From contig OZ231126.1 in the NCBI GenBank assembly GCA_965153355.1, forward strand, positions 54,746,001 through 54,810,000: 64,000 bases of DNA, in the 5' to 3' direction. The stretch's first letter is position 1; each line of letters begins with the position of its first letter. This DNA is from Flaccisagitta enflata. Taxonomy: Eukaryota; Chaetognatha; Sagittoidea; Aphragmophora. A model generated the notes under the pieces. That model saw only the letters and a program-made list of their open reading frames with translations, searched no databases and was not told the DNA's origin. The position numbers and the translations under genes were made by a program. Shown in pieces: positions 1 through 11,967 of this stretch.

Positions 1-239
1 CCTTAATCTGTCATATTTTCTGAAAGAATTGAGAAAAAATTTGTTGCATGGACTCAAATGAAAGATAATTTTGGTATGTTTTTATAATGCATGAATTTTA
101 GGATGGTCCCAAGAATCTTTTGACCAAAACCTGTGCTCAAAGCTGTTGAAAAATCGGCCATTTTTATTGCACTCATGGTTACATCCCCACTAACTCAAAT
201 CCTAGCCTCAGGGACCAAATCCCATCCCTCGAGCACAAT

Positions 240-480
240 TTCCAGCCTCAAGGCCCATTTCTACCCCCCTAGGCTTTGAAGGCTTTGAAGGCTTTGAAGG
301 CTTTGAAGGCTTTGAAGGCTTTGACGCTTTGAAGCTCCAACTCAAGCCTTTGAAGGCTTTGAGGGCTTTGAAGGCTTTGAAAGCTTTGAAGGCTTTGAGG
401 CTTTTAAGCTCCAACTCCAGCCTCAAGGCTTTGAGGCTTTGATGCTCCAACTCCAGGCTTTGAAGGCTTTGAAGGCTTAA
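240..480. repeat. 9-bp minisatellite (AGGCTTTGA)n
   Basis: About two dozen imperfect copies of AGGCTTTGA, with GCTCCAACTC interruptions. One strand is open because 9 is a multiple of 3; I regard that open frame as non-coding. The interspersed 'AGCTCCAACTCCAGCCTCAAGG' style words resemble the ~20-bp minisatellite cores found around 19-22 kb. Confidence 0.85.
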
Positions 481-556
481 ATTGCAGTGACTGAAAACGA
501 AAGCATGGTGAAAAGTGAACAATGCTTTTTTCCTCACGGCGATAGTCGCCATTACT
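478..556 (-). repeat. Interspersed repeat shared with 29985-30070
   Basis: The reverse complement reads CCAGTAATGGCGACTATCGC, then a GTGAGGAAAAAA stretch and TCAGTCACTGCAATTTA. The same words in the same order occur on the plus strand at 29985-30070. It is a dispersed repeat of unknown type. Confidence 0.6.
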
Positions 557-635
557 GGTGTGTATTAAAGAGCTAATGCGATTTTTTTTTTGAAGAATTA
601 TTCATGTGTTTTTTAAATGAGCTATATCATGATAG

Positions 636-722
636 GTGGAACAATATCCCTCACTATACCCAAACTGAAGTTATTAGAAGAGGGCCTTGTGAACCCTCAC
701 TGACTAGTTAATACGCGCACCA
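636..722 (+). repeat. Interspersed repeat shared with 60535-60622
   Basis: It contains GTGGAACAATATCCCTCACT, GGGCCTTGTGAACCCTCACT and TTAATACGCGCACCAC. A near-identical ~87-bp stretch lies at 60535-60622 in the same orientation. No ends or target duplication could be defined. Confidence 0.7.
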
Positions 723-1080
723 CTCCTAATTTTCTACAAAACAATCTAAAAAACATTCTTTCTTATCTACCCCAAAAGCAAACAACATACCAAAACTAAT
801 TGAGGGCAAAAGATTGTTACCTAATTAACTAAAATTCAGTTTATGTTCTGACATTAAAGAGTATACTTATATTTACTAAGATTTTCTAAAAAAAAGTAAT
901 TATTTATCAAGAAAACTACATGGAATTTTTCTAAATTTTTATAATTCCTATGAAAACTTATATTTACTGAGATTCTTTAATACCAAAGATTATTTTTAAG
1001 TACCAAATCTACATGTGATTTTGCTGATTTGTAGGATTCCAAAATAAAAATGAAATATAAAGGAATTAAATGTGATTACA
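723..1080. other. AT-rich stretch, no gene seen
   Basis: I see no sustained reading frame, splice-flanked exon or recognisable repeat here beyond A/T-rich simple sequence. Confidence 0.5.
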
Positions 1081-1153
1081 CCTCGCTATATCAGTCTGTC
1101 CCATCTGTTTTTTAGCTCACTGCTCATACCGAAATGCCCATCACTATCAGTAC

Positions 1154-1202
1154 CGCTGCCCACCAGCATGCAACTAGGGTAGTCGTGTATCCGGCCTTGT
1201 TT
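1154..1202 (+). repeat. Relic of the terminal-hairpin repeat family (distal end only)
   Basis: The CGTGTATCCGGCCTTGTTTA word at the end is the same terminus seen in full copies at 6858-7008 and 23322-23492. The hairpin end is not preserved. Confidence 0.5.
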
Positions 1203-1343
1203 ATCTATATATATGACTTCTATTCGTCGACAAATAAATTGTGACAGGCCATACAACAACACACCAGAAGAGAGAAAAAAAAAAAAAACAAACACAAATG
1301 AACATAGGCGTAAAAAGAAAAAAAAAACAGTATCACAAGAGAG

Positions 1344-1568
1344 TTAATTGAAAGACTTCAAGCTAATCAAAACCGGATTACAGGTACGATTTAAGCCATT
1401 CATGAAACTCTTACTTCTTTTTGCAAAAATTTCCGTAATGGAATCATATCCAAGTGATTTTCGTAGCTCACGTGTGCTTTCCCAACGGTGAAAACCAAAA
1501 ATTTTTCGAATACGATCATTGAGAGCAACATCTAAAGTGGTCATGTCACGTCCGTTATGCCTTTTCAC
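1344..1568 (-). mobile_element. Non-LTR retrotransposon (LINE) fragment, end of reverse transcriptase ORF
   Basis: A 74-codon minus-strand open frame reads LDVALNDRIRKIFGFHRWES, followed by 'TRELRKSLGYDSI' and a terminal 'FMNGLN' stretch. Seen: the pattern 'A.NDRIRKIFGF...S.RELR..LGYDSI.EIFAKR...F' resembles the tail that follows the thumb region in many LINE ORF2 proteins. The rest of the protein, including the catalytic residues, is absent, so this is a dead fragment. Family-level assignment is not possible. It could alternatively be a small host exon, but it has no splice context that I can support. Confidence 0.5.
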
Positions 1569-2480
1569 TTATCTATAACCCACTGAAATTTACACCACTT
1601 CTGCATCCTACTTTTCGTTATCCTTGACCCACTCACTTTCACCAAATTATCAGACCCTCTCCACTTTTACTTTGTCTATTTTTTCTCACATCTATGGATG
1701 CTTATTCTCTTTCTCTCCTCTCCTCCTCATTCAGTCTTTCTTATGTTTTACTCTCCCCTGATCATCTTCCTTGATATAGTGTATTGGACACAATGTATGT
1801 ATGTATTGGGAAAACCTAAAACGCAAGAATATTTAAAATCCAATACCAATACCCAATACAATCACCCCGGCCTGGACCCGACCGACCAACCAACCGACCT
1901 TATTACATTGAAAATGCCCCAAATCTTGATATGTTTGACCGACTGACCAATCTGAGTGGCGTGCCTGCGACAAAAAAATCCAAAAACTTGGTTTTGAATT
2001 TTGTAACCTCTGCTCATAACTCAGCTCAAGGGGCAAAAAATATAAAATTGCTCTGGTGGCCCAAATGAATCCCCTTTATGACTTTCCATACCATCTTTTT
2101 AGTCTACCATTTCTCAATTGTGCTGTTGGGGATTGAGTACAAAGTTTTTAATATGTTTATGATAATTTTAACCGTCCGAACCTGCATTGAAATAGGCTTT
2201 CTTCCCCTACCTATCTGTTCTACTAAGGCCTGAAACTAACACAGTAAAGATGTAACTACAAAGGCAATTTCCTTCAGTACATTCACTATTTTATGGCCCA
2301 ATCATGTACCAAGTAAGAATCAAAACCAGCGCGGTCACGATAGCCAAAATAAACGACTAGTTATCAAAATGTTATGTATAGACATCAGTAACAGCAACGA
2401 ATGATTGCAGTAACATTCAAATAGTGCGCAGGGGCATATTTACATTAACACAAATCATACGGCAAGAACGACAGCAGTGA
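1569..2480. other. Intergenic, no gene seen
   Basis: The stretch has pyrimidine-rich and A/T-rich sequence, with short open frames lacking composition or similarity that I recognise. No feature can be supported. Confidence 0.45.
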
Positions 2481-2553
2481 TTTGATACACAATAGTAACT
2501 TTTCTTTAGCTCGTGAAATGGTGATTAATGCAGCACAAGCGGGTATACATTTC

Positions 2554-4631
2554 CTAGGTCTCAACTATAGGACTTGGAGAAGTGTCAGACTTAATTTTTG
2601 CCAAGACTTGAGAATTTTTTTCATGCATCGCCTCGTGTTTCTTCATATAAGATTTCCATTTGAATCTTCTGTCGCAGTGATTACACTTGAAAGGCTTGGT
2701 ATCGGAATGAGTTACTTCATGCAATTTCAAAAGTACTCTCGATCTGAAGTTGGACTTACATTGCAGACAGCTATAGGTGGCTTCCGCGTGCACCCGACCA
2801 TGTTCTCTTAGTCGTCCTTTGGTTTTGAACCGAGAACCACAGATCGAACACCCGTTCGTCCGAGTGTACAGCTTGATGGCTACTTAGCTCTCCTTTAGAT
2901 TTAAAGATTTTACCACAAATTGAACAGCTATGAGGTTTAAATTTTGTGTGCATTCTTTCAAAGTGGAGTCTTCTCAGTGTTCTCGTCGGGAAGCAGGCGT
3001 CGCACTCTGTACACTGAAAATTCTTTCCCATCAACTTTGCCCGCTTGCGTATTTGTGACAACCGCTCCTCTCTGTCTTCAGAATGAACACGTCGTTTGTG
3101 AGCATTCAGATACATCTTGCTCTTAAAGCGCATAACGCAAACATCACAACCGAAATTCTTTTCATCTGAATGTATGATTTCATGTCTTGCCAAATGCTCC
3201 CTAGTTATAAATTTCTTCTTGCAGGTTTGGCATTGCCAAGGTTTATCGATTAAATGAATAAGTTCATGCCTCCGTAAATTAGACTTCAGGTTGAAACCTT
3301 TAGAGCACGTGGAACAGGTGAAGATTTTCTCAGAATGATCTTGCTCTTGCACGCGAATAACTGTTTCCGTTTCCGTAGGCACATTTAGCTTTGATCCCAT
3401 TGGATCATCAGTCCCACTTGAAGGGTGTGAATTCCTTTCATGATGAAACAAACAGCCCTTACTTTTTGTTGAGTAAACGCATATTTTGCACTCGTACAAT
3501 AAATGTCCAGTATGCAAATTCTCGTGTTCTGCTCTGCTAGGTTTACCTTTAAATGAAGCATCACAGAAATAACACTGAAAAGGCTTTTCACTGGAGTGCA
3601 CCTTTTGATGTGACGTCAAAGCTCCTTTTAACCTAAAGCTTTTGTCACACAAGTTGCATTTAAATGGCTTCTGCCCCGTGTGAGCACTAAGATGTTTTTC
3701 CATATTGTTCTTTGAAGAAAATGATGCTTTGCAATAAGGGCAAGGGATTTTTTCTTTAAATGTATGCGCGAATTGGACGTGACGCCGCAGGTGCTCCCTA
3801 GTTTTGAAGTTTTTATTGCACAGTGCGCATGGAATTTCCAAGTCGCCAGCGTGTACAGAAAAGTGACGTTTCAAATCAGATGCTGTCTTGAATTTCAAAC
3901 TACATTTCTCACAGTGGTGGTCCCTGACATCGGCATTTTCAGAATGATGATCTTTAACATGCCTCCAAACATAATTTGGCGCTTTAATTTTAAACTTCCT
4001 GTCGCATAAGTGGCAAGCAAATAACTGGACTTCTGAGTGAACAAATGAATGTACTTTTAAGGATCCATGCCTTTTGAATTTTTTTCCGCACGTATCACAA
4101 CCAAATGGCTTTTCGTCCGAGTGTATAACCATGTGTAACCGCACCTCTGCTTGGGTTTTGAACCTAGAATCACAATGTTGACACAGAAATGTTTTTTTCA
4201 GTAGAGTGGACTTTCTCATGTCTTTTTAATATATGCTTAGTTTTAAAAGATAGTCCACAAGAGGAACACTTGAATGGGCGCTCCTCAGAATGCACATAGA
4301 ACTGGTGTTTTTCGAGACTATTGGCAGAATAGAGATTTTTTCCACATTTATCGCATGGAAATGTTTTTCGGTTAACATCGTGAGTTAAGAGATGCTCGTT
4401 GAGATGACCCTTACTTTTGAACCCTTTCCCGCAAGTATTGCACTCAAAAGGTCTTTCATCAGAATGCTGACGTTGGTGCATAGTCACTTCATAAGTGGTT
4501 TTAAAGCGAGAAAAACATATCGAACATTCAAAGGGCTTTTCCGTAGAATGTCGTGATGCGTGATTGCTTAGTTGACTTTTCTTCTTGAAAGCCGAAGTGC
4601 AGAGATTGCATTTAAACGGCCTTTCATCCAT
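2554..4631 (-). pseudogene. C2H2 zinc-finger array, 22 fingers, two frameshifts
   Basis: Read on the minus strand, the region encodes about 22 consecutive C2H2 fingers (C-x2-C-x12-H-x3/4-H) joined by HSDEKPF/HSTEKPF-type linkers, ending in a 20-residue tail after finger 22. Such proteins bind DNA in the nucleus. The frame breaks twice. Near 4192-4198 a run of seven A's (minus strand) replaces the six needed to keep TEKTFLC in frame. At about 2850 the linker between fingers 19 and 20 (HSDER | CSICG) lacks roughly 8 nt. The first Met sits inside a linker (MDERPFKC) directly after an in-frame stop, so an upstream exon is expected or the 5' end is lost. One lesion could be a homopolymer sequencing error; the 8-nt loss is harder to explain that way. 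All cysteines and histidines are present in nearly all fingers, so decay is recent or only apparent. Confidence 0.75.
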
Positions 4632-4882
4632 TCTTCAGGGCCGGTTAAAATGCTAATACACCTTAGCAAGAAGTCGGCAAGCTTATACCGCAGATAAAAG
4701 AAGTAGGATTTGGTTTTTTAAGTTGTCAGTTTTGACCAATACTGAAGTATAATCAGTATGCTGAATCGCAAATGCGGTTTAAAGTCAAGATCCGGGAGGA
4801 GAGTAAGGAAAATCGCTTTAAGGAAAGATTCACATTCCGAGAGAATGAGGTCTTGGTCGAATTGAATTAAATGACATTTATT

Positions 4883-5199
4883 CAGGGGTGAATATTATTG
4901 AGTCCCTTTTGATTCCCCCCCCCCTGCCTTTGATTTTCTTCCCCGCAATGCGTCGCTTCACGTTTTAAAAACTATGATTTTCTTCCTATAGGGCACTGAA
5001 ACAGTGTAGTTAAGGTTTAAATAGTGTTAGATTGTGTTTTACAAATCAGTATTTATGATTCAGTACTGCCAAAAGTTATATTTTCCCCCAATTTTCTTTT
5101 TTTTTCTCTTTTTTTCCCCCTTTGATTTCCTTCCCCATCTCCAAACCCTTTGATTTCCCCCCCCCCCCCACGGGGGGGACTCAATAATATACAGGCCTG
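4883..5199. mobile_element. hAT-type MITE, copy A, with 8-bp target duplication
   Basis: The ends are inverted: CAGGGGTGAATATTATTGAG on the left and CTCAATAATATACAGGCCTG on the right. The flanks are a perfect 8-bp direct repeat, CATTTATT (4875-4882 and 5200-5207). CAGGG-type termini with 8-bp duplications are characteristic of the hAT superfamily. The interior has C- and T-rich tracts and no coding capacity, so it is non-autonomous. Two more copies lie at 6033-6530 and 51122-51428. Confidence 0.85.
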
Positions 5200-5207
5200 C
5201 ATTTATT

Positions 5208-5594
5208 GTAAATCAGGTCGAAGAAAAAGAAGAAAATGGTTCTCCAATGATTCTCTAATATGAGGGCGAAAATCAGCGGGTGATAAAGAGAGTAAAATAG
5301 GCCCCTGGTAATCCATGTCGGACCTTTCATTGTCTTCGACCTAGCAACATCGAGGGACTAGGGCTGCTTGCCCAGCTGCGATTTCTTCGATCAATGTCGT
5401 TCAATAGCGATGCTTGATACATGCGTTTTTCGAAATAAAATGAATTACGGTTTGAATTGGTCAATAAACGCTAATTAGGACAAATTGCGAAAGACCAAAG
5501 GATGCTCGGGAGGCTTAATTTAACCTCCTTTCCACCCTAATTCAATTAATCAGAGAATACGTAACGTCGAATACGTAAAACAATTATTCTAAAG
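5208..5594. other. Intergenic, no gene seen
   Basis: No supported feature lies between the MITE and the next repeat. Confidence 0.45.
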
Positions 5595-5775
5595 AACAAG
5601 GCCGTATACACGAGCCGAAGTCGCGTGCGGGTGGGCAGGAGCAGCGAAAAAGCAAAGTGTCACCGACCGACCGACCGACCGACCGACCGACCGACCGACC
5701 GACCGACCGACCGACCGACCGACCGACCGACGGACGGACAGAGTGGGTTGTAGCGTCGCGTGCACGCGACTAAAA
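5595..5775 (-). mobile_element. Terminal-hairpin repeat family copy with (CCGA)n core
   Basis: On the minus strand it begins TTTTAGTCGCGTGCACGCGACT, where AGTCGCG pairs with CGCGACT, and runs through a (TCGG)n tetranucleotide tract of about 70 bp. It ends in the GCCTTGTT terminus. The word AGTCGCGTGCGGGTGGGCAG near the distal end repeats the hairpin 7-mer. A (GA)n tract follows at about 5776-5820. Confidence 0.8.
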
Positions 5776-5777
5776 GA

Positions 5778-5823
<46 letters not shown>

Positions 5824-6032
5824 CTCATACGAAAGGCTTCTTTTCGTGTTCAGTAGCTTACACTATCCCCAAAAGGACTTCCCTTGGTTAATTGTGTAAG
5901 AACCCAAGAATAAGTCAATCATTAATTAGATTCAGGGCGCATCCATGCCCCATTATTCTGCCTGATATCGATTTTAGTCTTTGCTGGGCTTGTTAAATCA
6001 TATGTTATGCTGGGAATTCTGAATTCTGAGGC

Positions 6033-6530
6033 AAGGGGTCTATAAAATATAAAATTGAGTCGCTTTTGATATTCTCCCACTGCCTTATGACTCTTTAGCC
6101 GCGTGCTACGCGACTCTAGGATCCGCTATGTCGGTCGGTCTGTCCATCTGTCAGTCCGTCCATCCATCCGTATCAGCTTTTTTGGCGTTTACGGGCGGTT
6201 TTTGAGTTGCTGCTCCTAGCTCCTGCCCAATTGCTTAAATAGCCATCCGCAAGTGACTTCGCGTCGCATCTTGAAATCTATGGTTTTATCCCCATAAAGC
6301 AATAGAACATTTTATTTAAGGTTTAAACAGTGTTAAATGGTGTTTTACTAACCAGTTTTTATGATTTGCTACTGTCAACAGTTTAATTTTCCCCAAATTT
6401 TCTTTTTTTCTCTTTTTTTCTCTATTTTTCTCTTTTTCCCCCCTTTGATTTCCTTCCCCGTCTCCAAACCCTTTGATTTCCCCTTCCCCCTACGGAGGGG
6501 GGGGGGGTGACTCAATTATATACAGGCCTG
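6033..6530. mobile_element. hAT-type MITE, copy B, carrying a nested insertion
   Basis: The right end CTCAATTATATACAGGCCTG and a left end starting AAGGGGTCTATA match copy A. The flanks TCTGAGGC (6025-6032) and TTTGAGGC (6531-6538) agree at 7 of 8 positions, an aged 8-bp duplication. It is about 180 bp longer than copy A because a terminal-hairpin repeat lies inside it. Confidence 0.75.
6093..6255 (+). mobile_element. Terminal-hairpin repeat nested in MITE copy B
   Basis: It begins TTTAGCCGCGTGCTACGCGACT (one stem mismatch), followed by TCGGTCGG/CCGTCCATCC tetranucleotides and a GCTCCTGCCC word, as in other copies. The distal end is diverged, so the right boundary is approximate. Confidence 0.6.
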
Positions 6531-6687
6531 TTTGAGGCATAAACAAATACAAAGTTGTGTTTGTATTGCTCGTTGGAGAATTATTAGAAATCTGTTCGGG
6601 TTTCATCCAAACCGAAACAACGCAATACATAACTGCACGCGGCGCAAAATAAACAATTGGAGAAGAGGCAAGCAAAAAGCAATTGCG

Positions 6688-6842
6688 TGAATGAATGAAT
6701 GAATGAATGAATGAATGAATGAATGAATGAATGAATGAATGAATGAATGAATGAATGAATGAATCAATGAATGAATCAATGAATGAATCAATGAATGAAT
6801 CAATGAATGAATCAATGAATGAATCAATGAATGAATCAATGA
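6688..6842. repeat. Microsatellite (GAAT)n with ATCA-variant block
   Basis: About 37 tetranucleotide units. The first half is pure GAAT; the second alternates GAAT GAAT CAAT in a 12-bp higher-order period. Confidence 0.95.
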
Positions 6843-6857
6843 AAAGATGAACTACAC

Positions 6858-7008
6858 TTTTTAGTCGCGGACACGCGACTCTACACCTTGACGTGTCGGT
6901 CCGTCGGTAGGTCCGTCGGTCCGTCACATTTTTGAATTCCGAGCGGTTTTCACATTACTGCTCCTACCCAACCGTCCGCGAATGAATTGCCGTGTATCCG
7001 GCCTTGTT
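6858..7008 (+). mobile_element. Terminal-hairpin repeat family, full copy
   Basis: It begins TTTTTAGTCGCGGACACGCG, with a perfect AGTCGCG/CGCGACT stem. A CCGT-type tract, then GAATTCCGAGCGGTTTTC and CTGCTCC, follow, and it ends CCGTGTATCCGGCCTTGTT. It is nearly identical to the copy at 23322-23492. Confidence 0.85.
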
Positions 7009-7714
7009 TATAAAGAACATCAATTTTTAGGCAAGCCTTCAATGTTCTTAAATTTTGGGCAGTTCCAAGGCTTCAACGTTCCTAAATTGTTTTTGATTTA
7101 ACCGCAGTTTTTAGCCTTCAATTGGTTTCAGTTTGTCTTCTAGGAGAAAATGAAAGAAAATGTCAATGAAACTACAACGCAGCAGGTTTGAACATCTTAT
7201 GTGAATGTCAGAAATAATGAAAATAGAATACAACACACTGTAAAAACAAAAGAATTTACAAAATCATATCCAGGTGATTATTTTCATTGAAGAAATGAAA
7301 CTTTCTAATATTTTAGTATGTTCCTAACTTTTTTAAGATTTCATGCTTCTCTTAATTTTTTATGAAAATGAAACCTTACAATATTCTTAGCATGTTCTTA
7401 AATTCTTAAGGATTTTAAGCCAAACTTGGTTCTTAGAAAAAGCTGTAGTGATATTTCACTGCTCCCAATTTCCAGCCATCAAAATGATTGAATGAAAAAC
7501 GAAATGTGGGGACAAACGGGATTTTTAATCTCGAACACGCGACTCTTCACGTTGTTGTTTCGGTCGGTTGGCCAGTTAATAATAATTGTGTTTGTTTACT
7601 CAGATCCCATTTACTCAATTTTGCAACGCGGTTTTCTCTCTGCCATTTCTCCTTAACTTCACATTCAGTTACGATCAGTACGTTTGAAGGTCTCATTTCT
7701 TACCAAAGGTTATC
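7009..7714. other. Intergenic upstream of discoidin-like copy 1
   Basis: No gene is seen. A degenerate hairpin-family start (AATCTCGAACACGCGACTCT) lies at about 7528-7590, within 130 bp of the start codon of the next locus. Confidence 0.45.
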
Positions 7715-8562
7715 ATGCTGGAAAAAATTGTTGCTGTCAATCTATTTTTCCTCTGCGCATCCTGCTGCTCCTTTAGCGAACAGCAACAGGACCCTAGTCA
7801 GCAAGATGGAAATACGCGTGGGACTCTTTTATCAACCAAAAACCACATTGAAGATAAGTGAAACTTCTTCTCGTCGTAAAAACTCGGAGAAGAAACAATT
7901 TACGTTGGGCTTCATTGTCGTCACAGACGGTGAAAAGCGCTCACCATACTGTTCAACTTAAGTGTTACCAACCGCGGTAGATGGACAGACGGATGGACGG
8001 AAAAAATCTCTGGTAGCAACTAAACATCATTCTCCATGAGGTTGGCCTTTCAATTTCTCCCATCCTTCATCAGTGCATCCTGGAATTATTCCTTACCAAT
8101 CCGTTGAATTTGTTGGAACGGAGCATTCATCGTCAGTTCATCATGGAATTTATAAAACAATTTACGGATTTCGATTGGCGAGGAAAGAATCCGATGAGCA
8201 CTGGTGCAGCGACGAAGGGCACTCATATGCTGGCGGGGTGGCCGCCATTTGGTTTGAGTTTGAAAGGGATGTATCTCTCGCAAAAATCGGCTTCTCATCG
8301 CGGGTGAAGTTCAATTACGATTCTGCGCCACGAGCGTTTGATGTGGTTGGCAGAGTGCAGAAGGATGATGATTGGCAAATCCTGACGACGATGGCAAATG
8401 TCAATTTCACTCAATTTGGGCAGGCCAAGGCTTGGCTCATCCCCGCTTCGAGGAGTTGGGGAAAAATTCAGGCAATTGGGTTTGCGCATCAAATCTGCCG
8501 TGGCACCGCAGAAGACATACGCATGTTTGCATAATATTCTCATGTGGGAAGAAAGAGCGTAG
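7715..8562 (+). pseudogene. Discoidin-like secreted protein, copy 1 (pseudogene)
   Basis: This is a paralogue of the genes at 17216-18760 and 25872-27193. Exon 1 (7715-7853) encodes a signal peptide (MLEKIVAVNLFFLCASCC) and ends KNHIE before the conserved phase-1 junction. Exon 2 (from 8074, after TTCATCAG) encodes VHPGIIPYQSVEFVGT, a GYRF-like YGF segment, AAIWFEFERDVSLAKIGF and W-QIL motifs. Two lesions are visible. The donor that reads G|GTAAG in both paralogues reads G|ATAAG here (7854-7855 AT). Around 8455-8465 a 2-nt loss relative to the paralogues throws the C-terminus out of frame: the original frame stops at 8532-8534, while LGLRIKSAVAPQ...HNILMWEERA continues in another frame to TAG at 8560-8562. 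With those 2 nt the spliced length (630 nt) would be a multiple of three. Recruitment of another donor cannot be excluded, but two independent lesions favour a dead gene. AATAAA lies at 8789-8794. Confidence 0.75.
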
Positions 8563-8788
8563 CGGGAAAAATGACGAAGCAACGGAAGAATAACGCAGTG
8601 GGAACCCGTCTCCAATATAGCGCCTAAAGCTGAACGGTTTTCCGAACTCGCGAAAAAGCAGTGCTTTTGTGGAGTTTCCAACTTTTATTTCATTTTCTCT
8701 TTAAGTAGTCATTAGTCATTAGTCATTAGTCGCACCTGCTAATTACTTAAGTTGCCAATTTTTATTCACCCTCAGTACTGACTTTTTG

Positions 8789-8794
8789 AATAAA
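8789..8794 (+). promoter_or_regulatory. Polyadenylation signal AATAAA downstream of copy 1
   Basis: AATAAA lies 227 bp past the ancestral stop codon of discoidin-like copy 1. Confidence 0.4.
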
Positions 8795-8814
8795 ATCATT
8801 TGCGTCCCGCAGCC

Positions 8815-9196
8815 TTGTGATTTCATTATTTCTATCAATGAACAATGATCAATCAATCGCAAGTAACCACATTTGAATCTTTGACAAGGCAGCGGCACCA
8901 CTTTTTTTCAATTTTGTTAGTCTGCGCCAATAAAAGCTAAAGTTATAAAACTATAATCACGCAATTCTCTGGCCCAACGGCTTTCAGAAAACCCATAGTT
9001 TGAGCTATTTCATTTGTTTAGTGAAGCAGGAAACGACTCGCTCTCTGACGGCTTCATTGCTCCCATTTCACCATACCGACCATAGATTGGTTTAATTTGA
9101 ACAATTTTAAAAAGTGGGACTAATCTGGTAATTGGAGCATGGAGCAGTATTCGTTTAGGAGCCAAACTCTTCCAACGTTGGTGCTCCCTCGCCTTA
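8815..9196. other. Intergenic, no gene seen
   Basis: Nothing recognisable apart from short open frames. Confidence 0.4.
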
Positions 9197-9316
9197 ATTT
9201 TAGGTGCGCCAAAGCACCTCCAAAATAGCCTGTGTCTGTTGGTTGGTTGGTCTGTCGGGTAACGTATTCGCTCGACGATCCATCCGGCGCACCTTATTGA
9301 CCTACTTGGCCTTGTT
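9197..9316 (+). mobile_element. Terminal-hairpin repeat, AGGTGC variant
   Basis: It begins TTTTAGGTGCGCCAAAGCAC; the stem AGGTGC pairs with GCACCT. The far end reads CGGCGCACCTTATTG and then CCTACTTGGCCTTGTT, so the CGCACCT word recurs at the far end. It differs from the AGTCGCG copies at both stem strands in a compensatory way. Confidence 0.75.
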
Positions 9317-9584
9317 AGCAAGAAATCAACTTTTGCCTTCCAAAGAACGCCGTGTTAACTCACATTTGCTTTATTGATGTAGTGCAACATCGGTTTGAAA
9401 TTCCTTTGAGAAAAGCCAAGCTGCTGCTGGCCAGCAGGCAAATATTACTGCCAACCGCGTCCGCATGACATTTTTCGTAGTCGATTCTGTATTCAGTGGG
9501 TGGACAAAACAATTATAAAAGATTTTTAATTCTAGAGATTAATGGGTTGATGAAGTCATCATGAAGATGTCCTTTGAAATTCTT
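9317..9584. other. Intergenic, no gene seen
   Basis: No supported feature. Confidence 0.35.
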
Positions 9585-9752
9585 AGTTTACAGACTGTTG
9601 GTTTGGAAAAAAGTCGAAGAATGCCTTCGGCTTTTTGAGACCTGCAGAAAAATCCAGTTTTCTATTTTTCTGGTGAGGCGTTTGAGGATGTTGCTGCACT
9701 TTTGGGGTAGAATGAGACTACGTATAAAATTAATAGCCAAGAAAGATCTTAT
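9585..9752 (+). repeat. Repeat X (start of an X-(CT)n-Y element), diverged copy
   Basis: It shares GGAAAAAAGTCGAAGA, TTTTTGAGACCTGCAG and TAATAGCCAAGAAAGA-type words with 36003-36290, 37245-37500 and 61446-61690. The continuation of X (TTGAGTTAGATGAAGTC) lies at 10185-10225, after two inserted hairpin repeats. Confidence 0.65.
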
Positions 9753-9922
9753 CTTTAGTTGCGGACATGCAACTTTATAAGAGGCTTCGTCCGTCCGTCC
9801 ATCCGTCTGCCCATTGGTCCGTCCGGCGGTCCGTGGTGATCGAGTTGGAAAGTGTGAAAACGCGCAATTCCGCCCTTGCCCACCCGTCCGCAACTGGTAT
9901 TGGCTGTGTATCCGGCCTTGTT
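9753..9922 (+). mobile_element. Terminal-hairpin repeat, AGTTGC variant
   Basis: Hairpin AGTTGCGGACATGCAACT: the stem AGTTGC/GCAACT replaces TC/GA of other copies with TT/AA. Far end: CCGTCCGCAACTGGTATTGG, then GTGTATCCGGCCTTGTT. CGCAACT is therefore repeated at the distal end. Confidence 0.85.
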
Positions 9923-9990
9923 CTCTTTCAGATGGCGCCAAGTAGAATTCTGTGCAATCAATATTTTTCAAGTTATGATTTTTTGAATCT

Positions 9991-10162
9991 TTTTTAGTCG
10001 CGGACTAGGGACTCTATAAGAGGCTTTGTCCATCCCTCCATTGGTCGGTTGGTCGGTTGGTTGGTTGGTTGGTCAGTCGGTCCGTGGTGATTGAGTCGAA
10101 AAGTGGGAAAACACGCATTTCCACCCCTGCCCACCCGTCCGTGACTGGTATTGGCCTTGTTT
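9991..10162 (+). mobile_element. Terminal-hairpin repeat, partly decayed
   Basis: It starts TTTTTAGTCGCGGACTAGGG and continues through GGTTGG/CCGT tetranucleotides, GAAAAGTGGGAAAACACGC and GCCCACCCGTCCGTGACTGG, ending GGCCTTGTTT. The hairpin stem is damaged on its second strand. Confidence 0.75.
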
Positions 10163-10273
10163 ATTTTATGCATTTTTCACATTTTTCTAAAAAAGGAGGT
10201 ATTGAGTTAGATGAAGTCTATTTGAACTATGAAATGTCCCAGGTGATAATTGTGCATGCTGGCAACATAATGA

Positions 10274-11868
<1,595 letters not shown>

Positions 11869-11967
11869 TTTCTCTCTCTCTCTTTTTATTTCTCTCTTTT
11901 TCTCTTTCTCTCTTTCTCTCAGCATTTACGACTTTTTTCCTGCGGCGACTAGCCGCCTTTATTGTAA
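11869..11967 (+). repeat. CT-rich tract and repeat Y, end of the X-(CT)n-Y element
   Basis: AGCATTTACGACTTTTTTCC, then a GGCGACTAGCCGCC hairpin and TTATTGTAA. The same Y segment ends the elements at 36003-36499 and 37245-37689. The LTR retrotransposon begins directly after its GTAA. Confidence 0.75.

Noticed and set aside
208-552. 114-codon minus-strand frame of Lys/Ala/Phe/Leu repeats
   Set aside because: A 9-bp minisatellite keeps the frame open; no similarity and no conserved boundary.
7488-7961. 157-codon plus-strand frame overlapping exon 1 of discoidin-like copy 1
   Set aside because: The paralogues define the other frame (signal peptide then KNHIE). This frame is a shadow.
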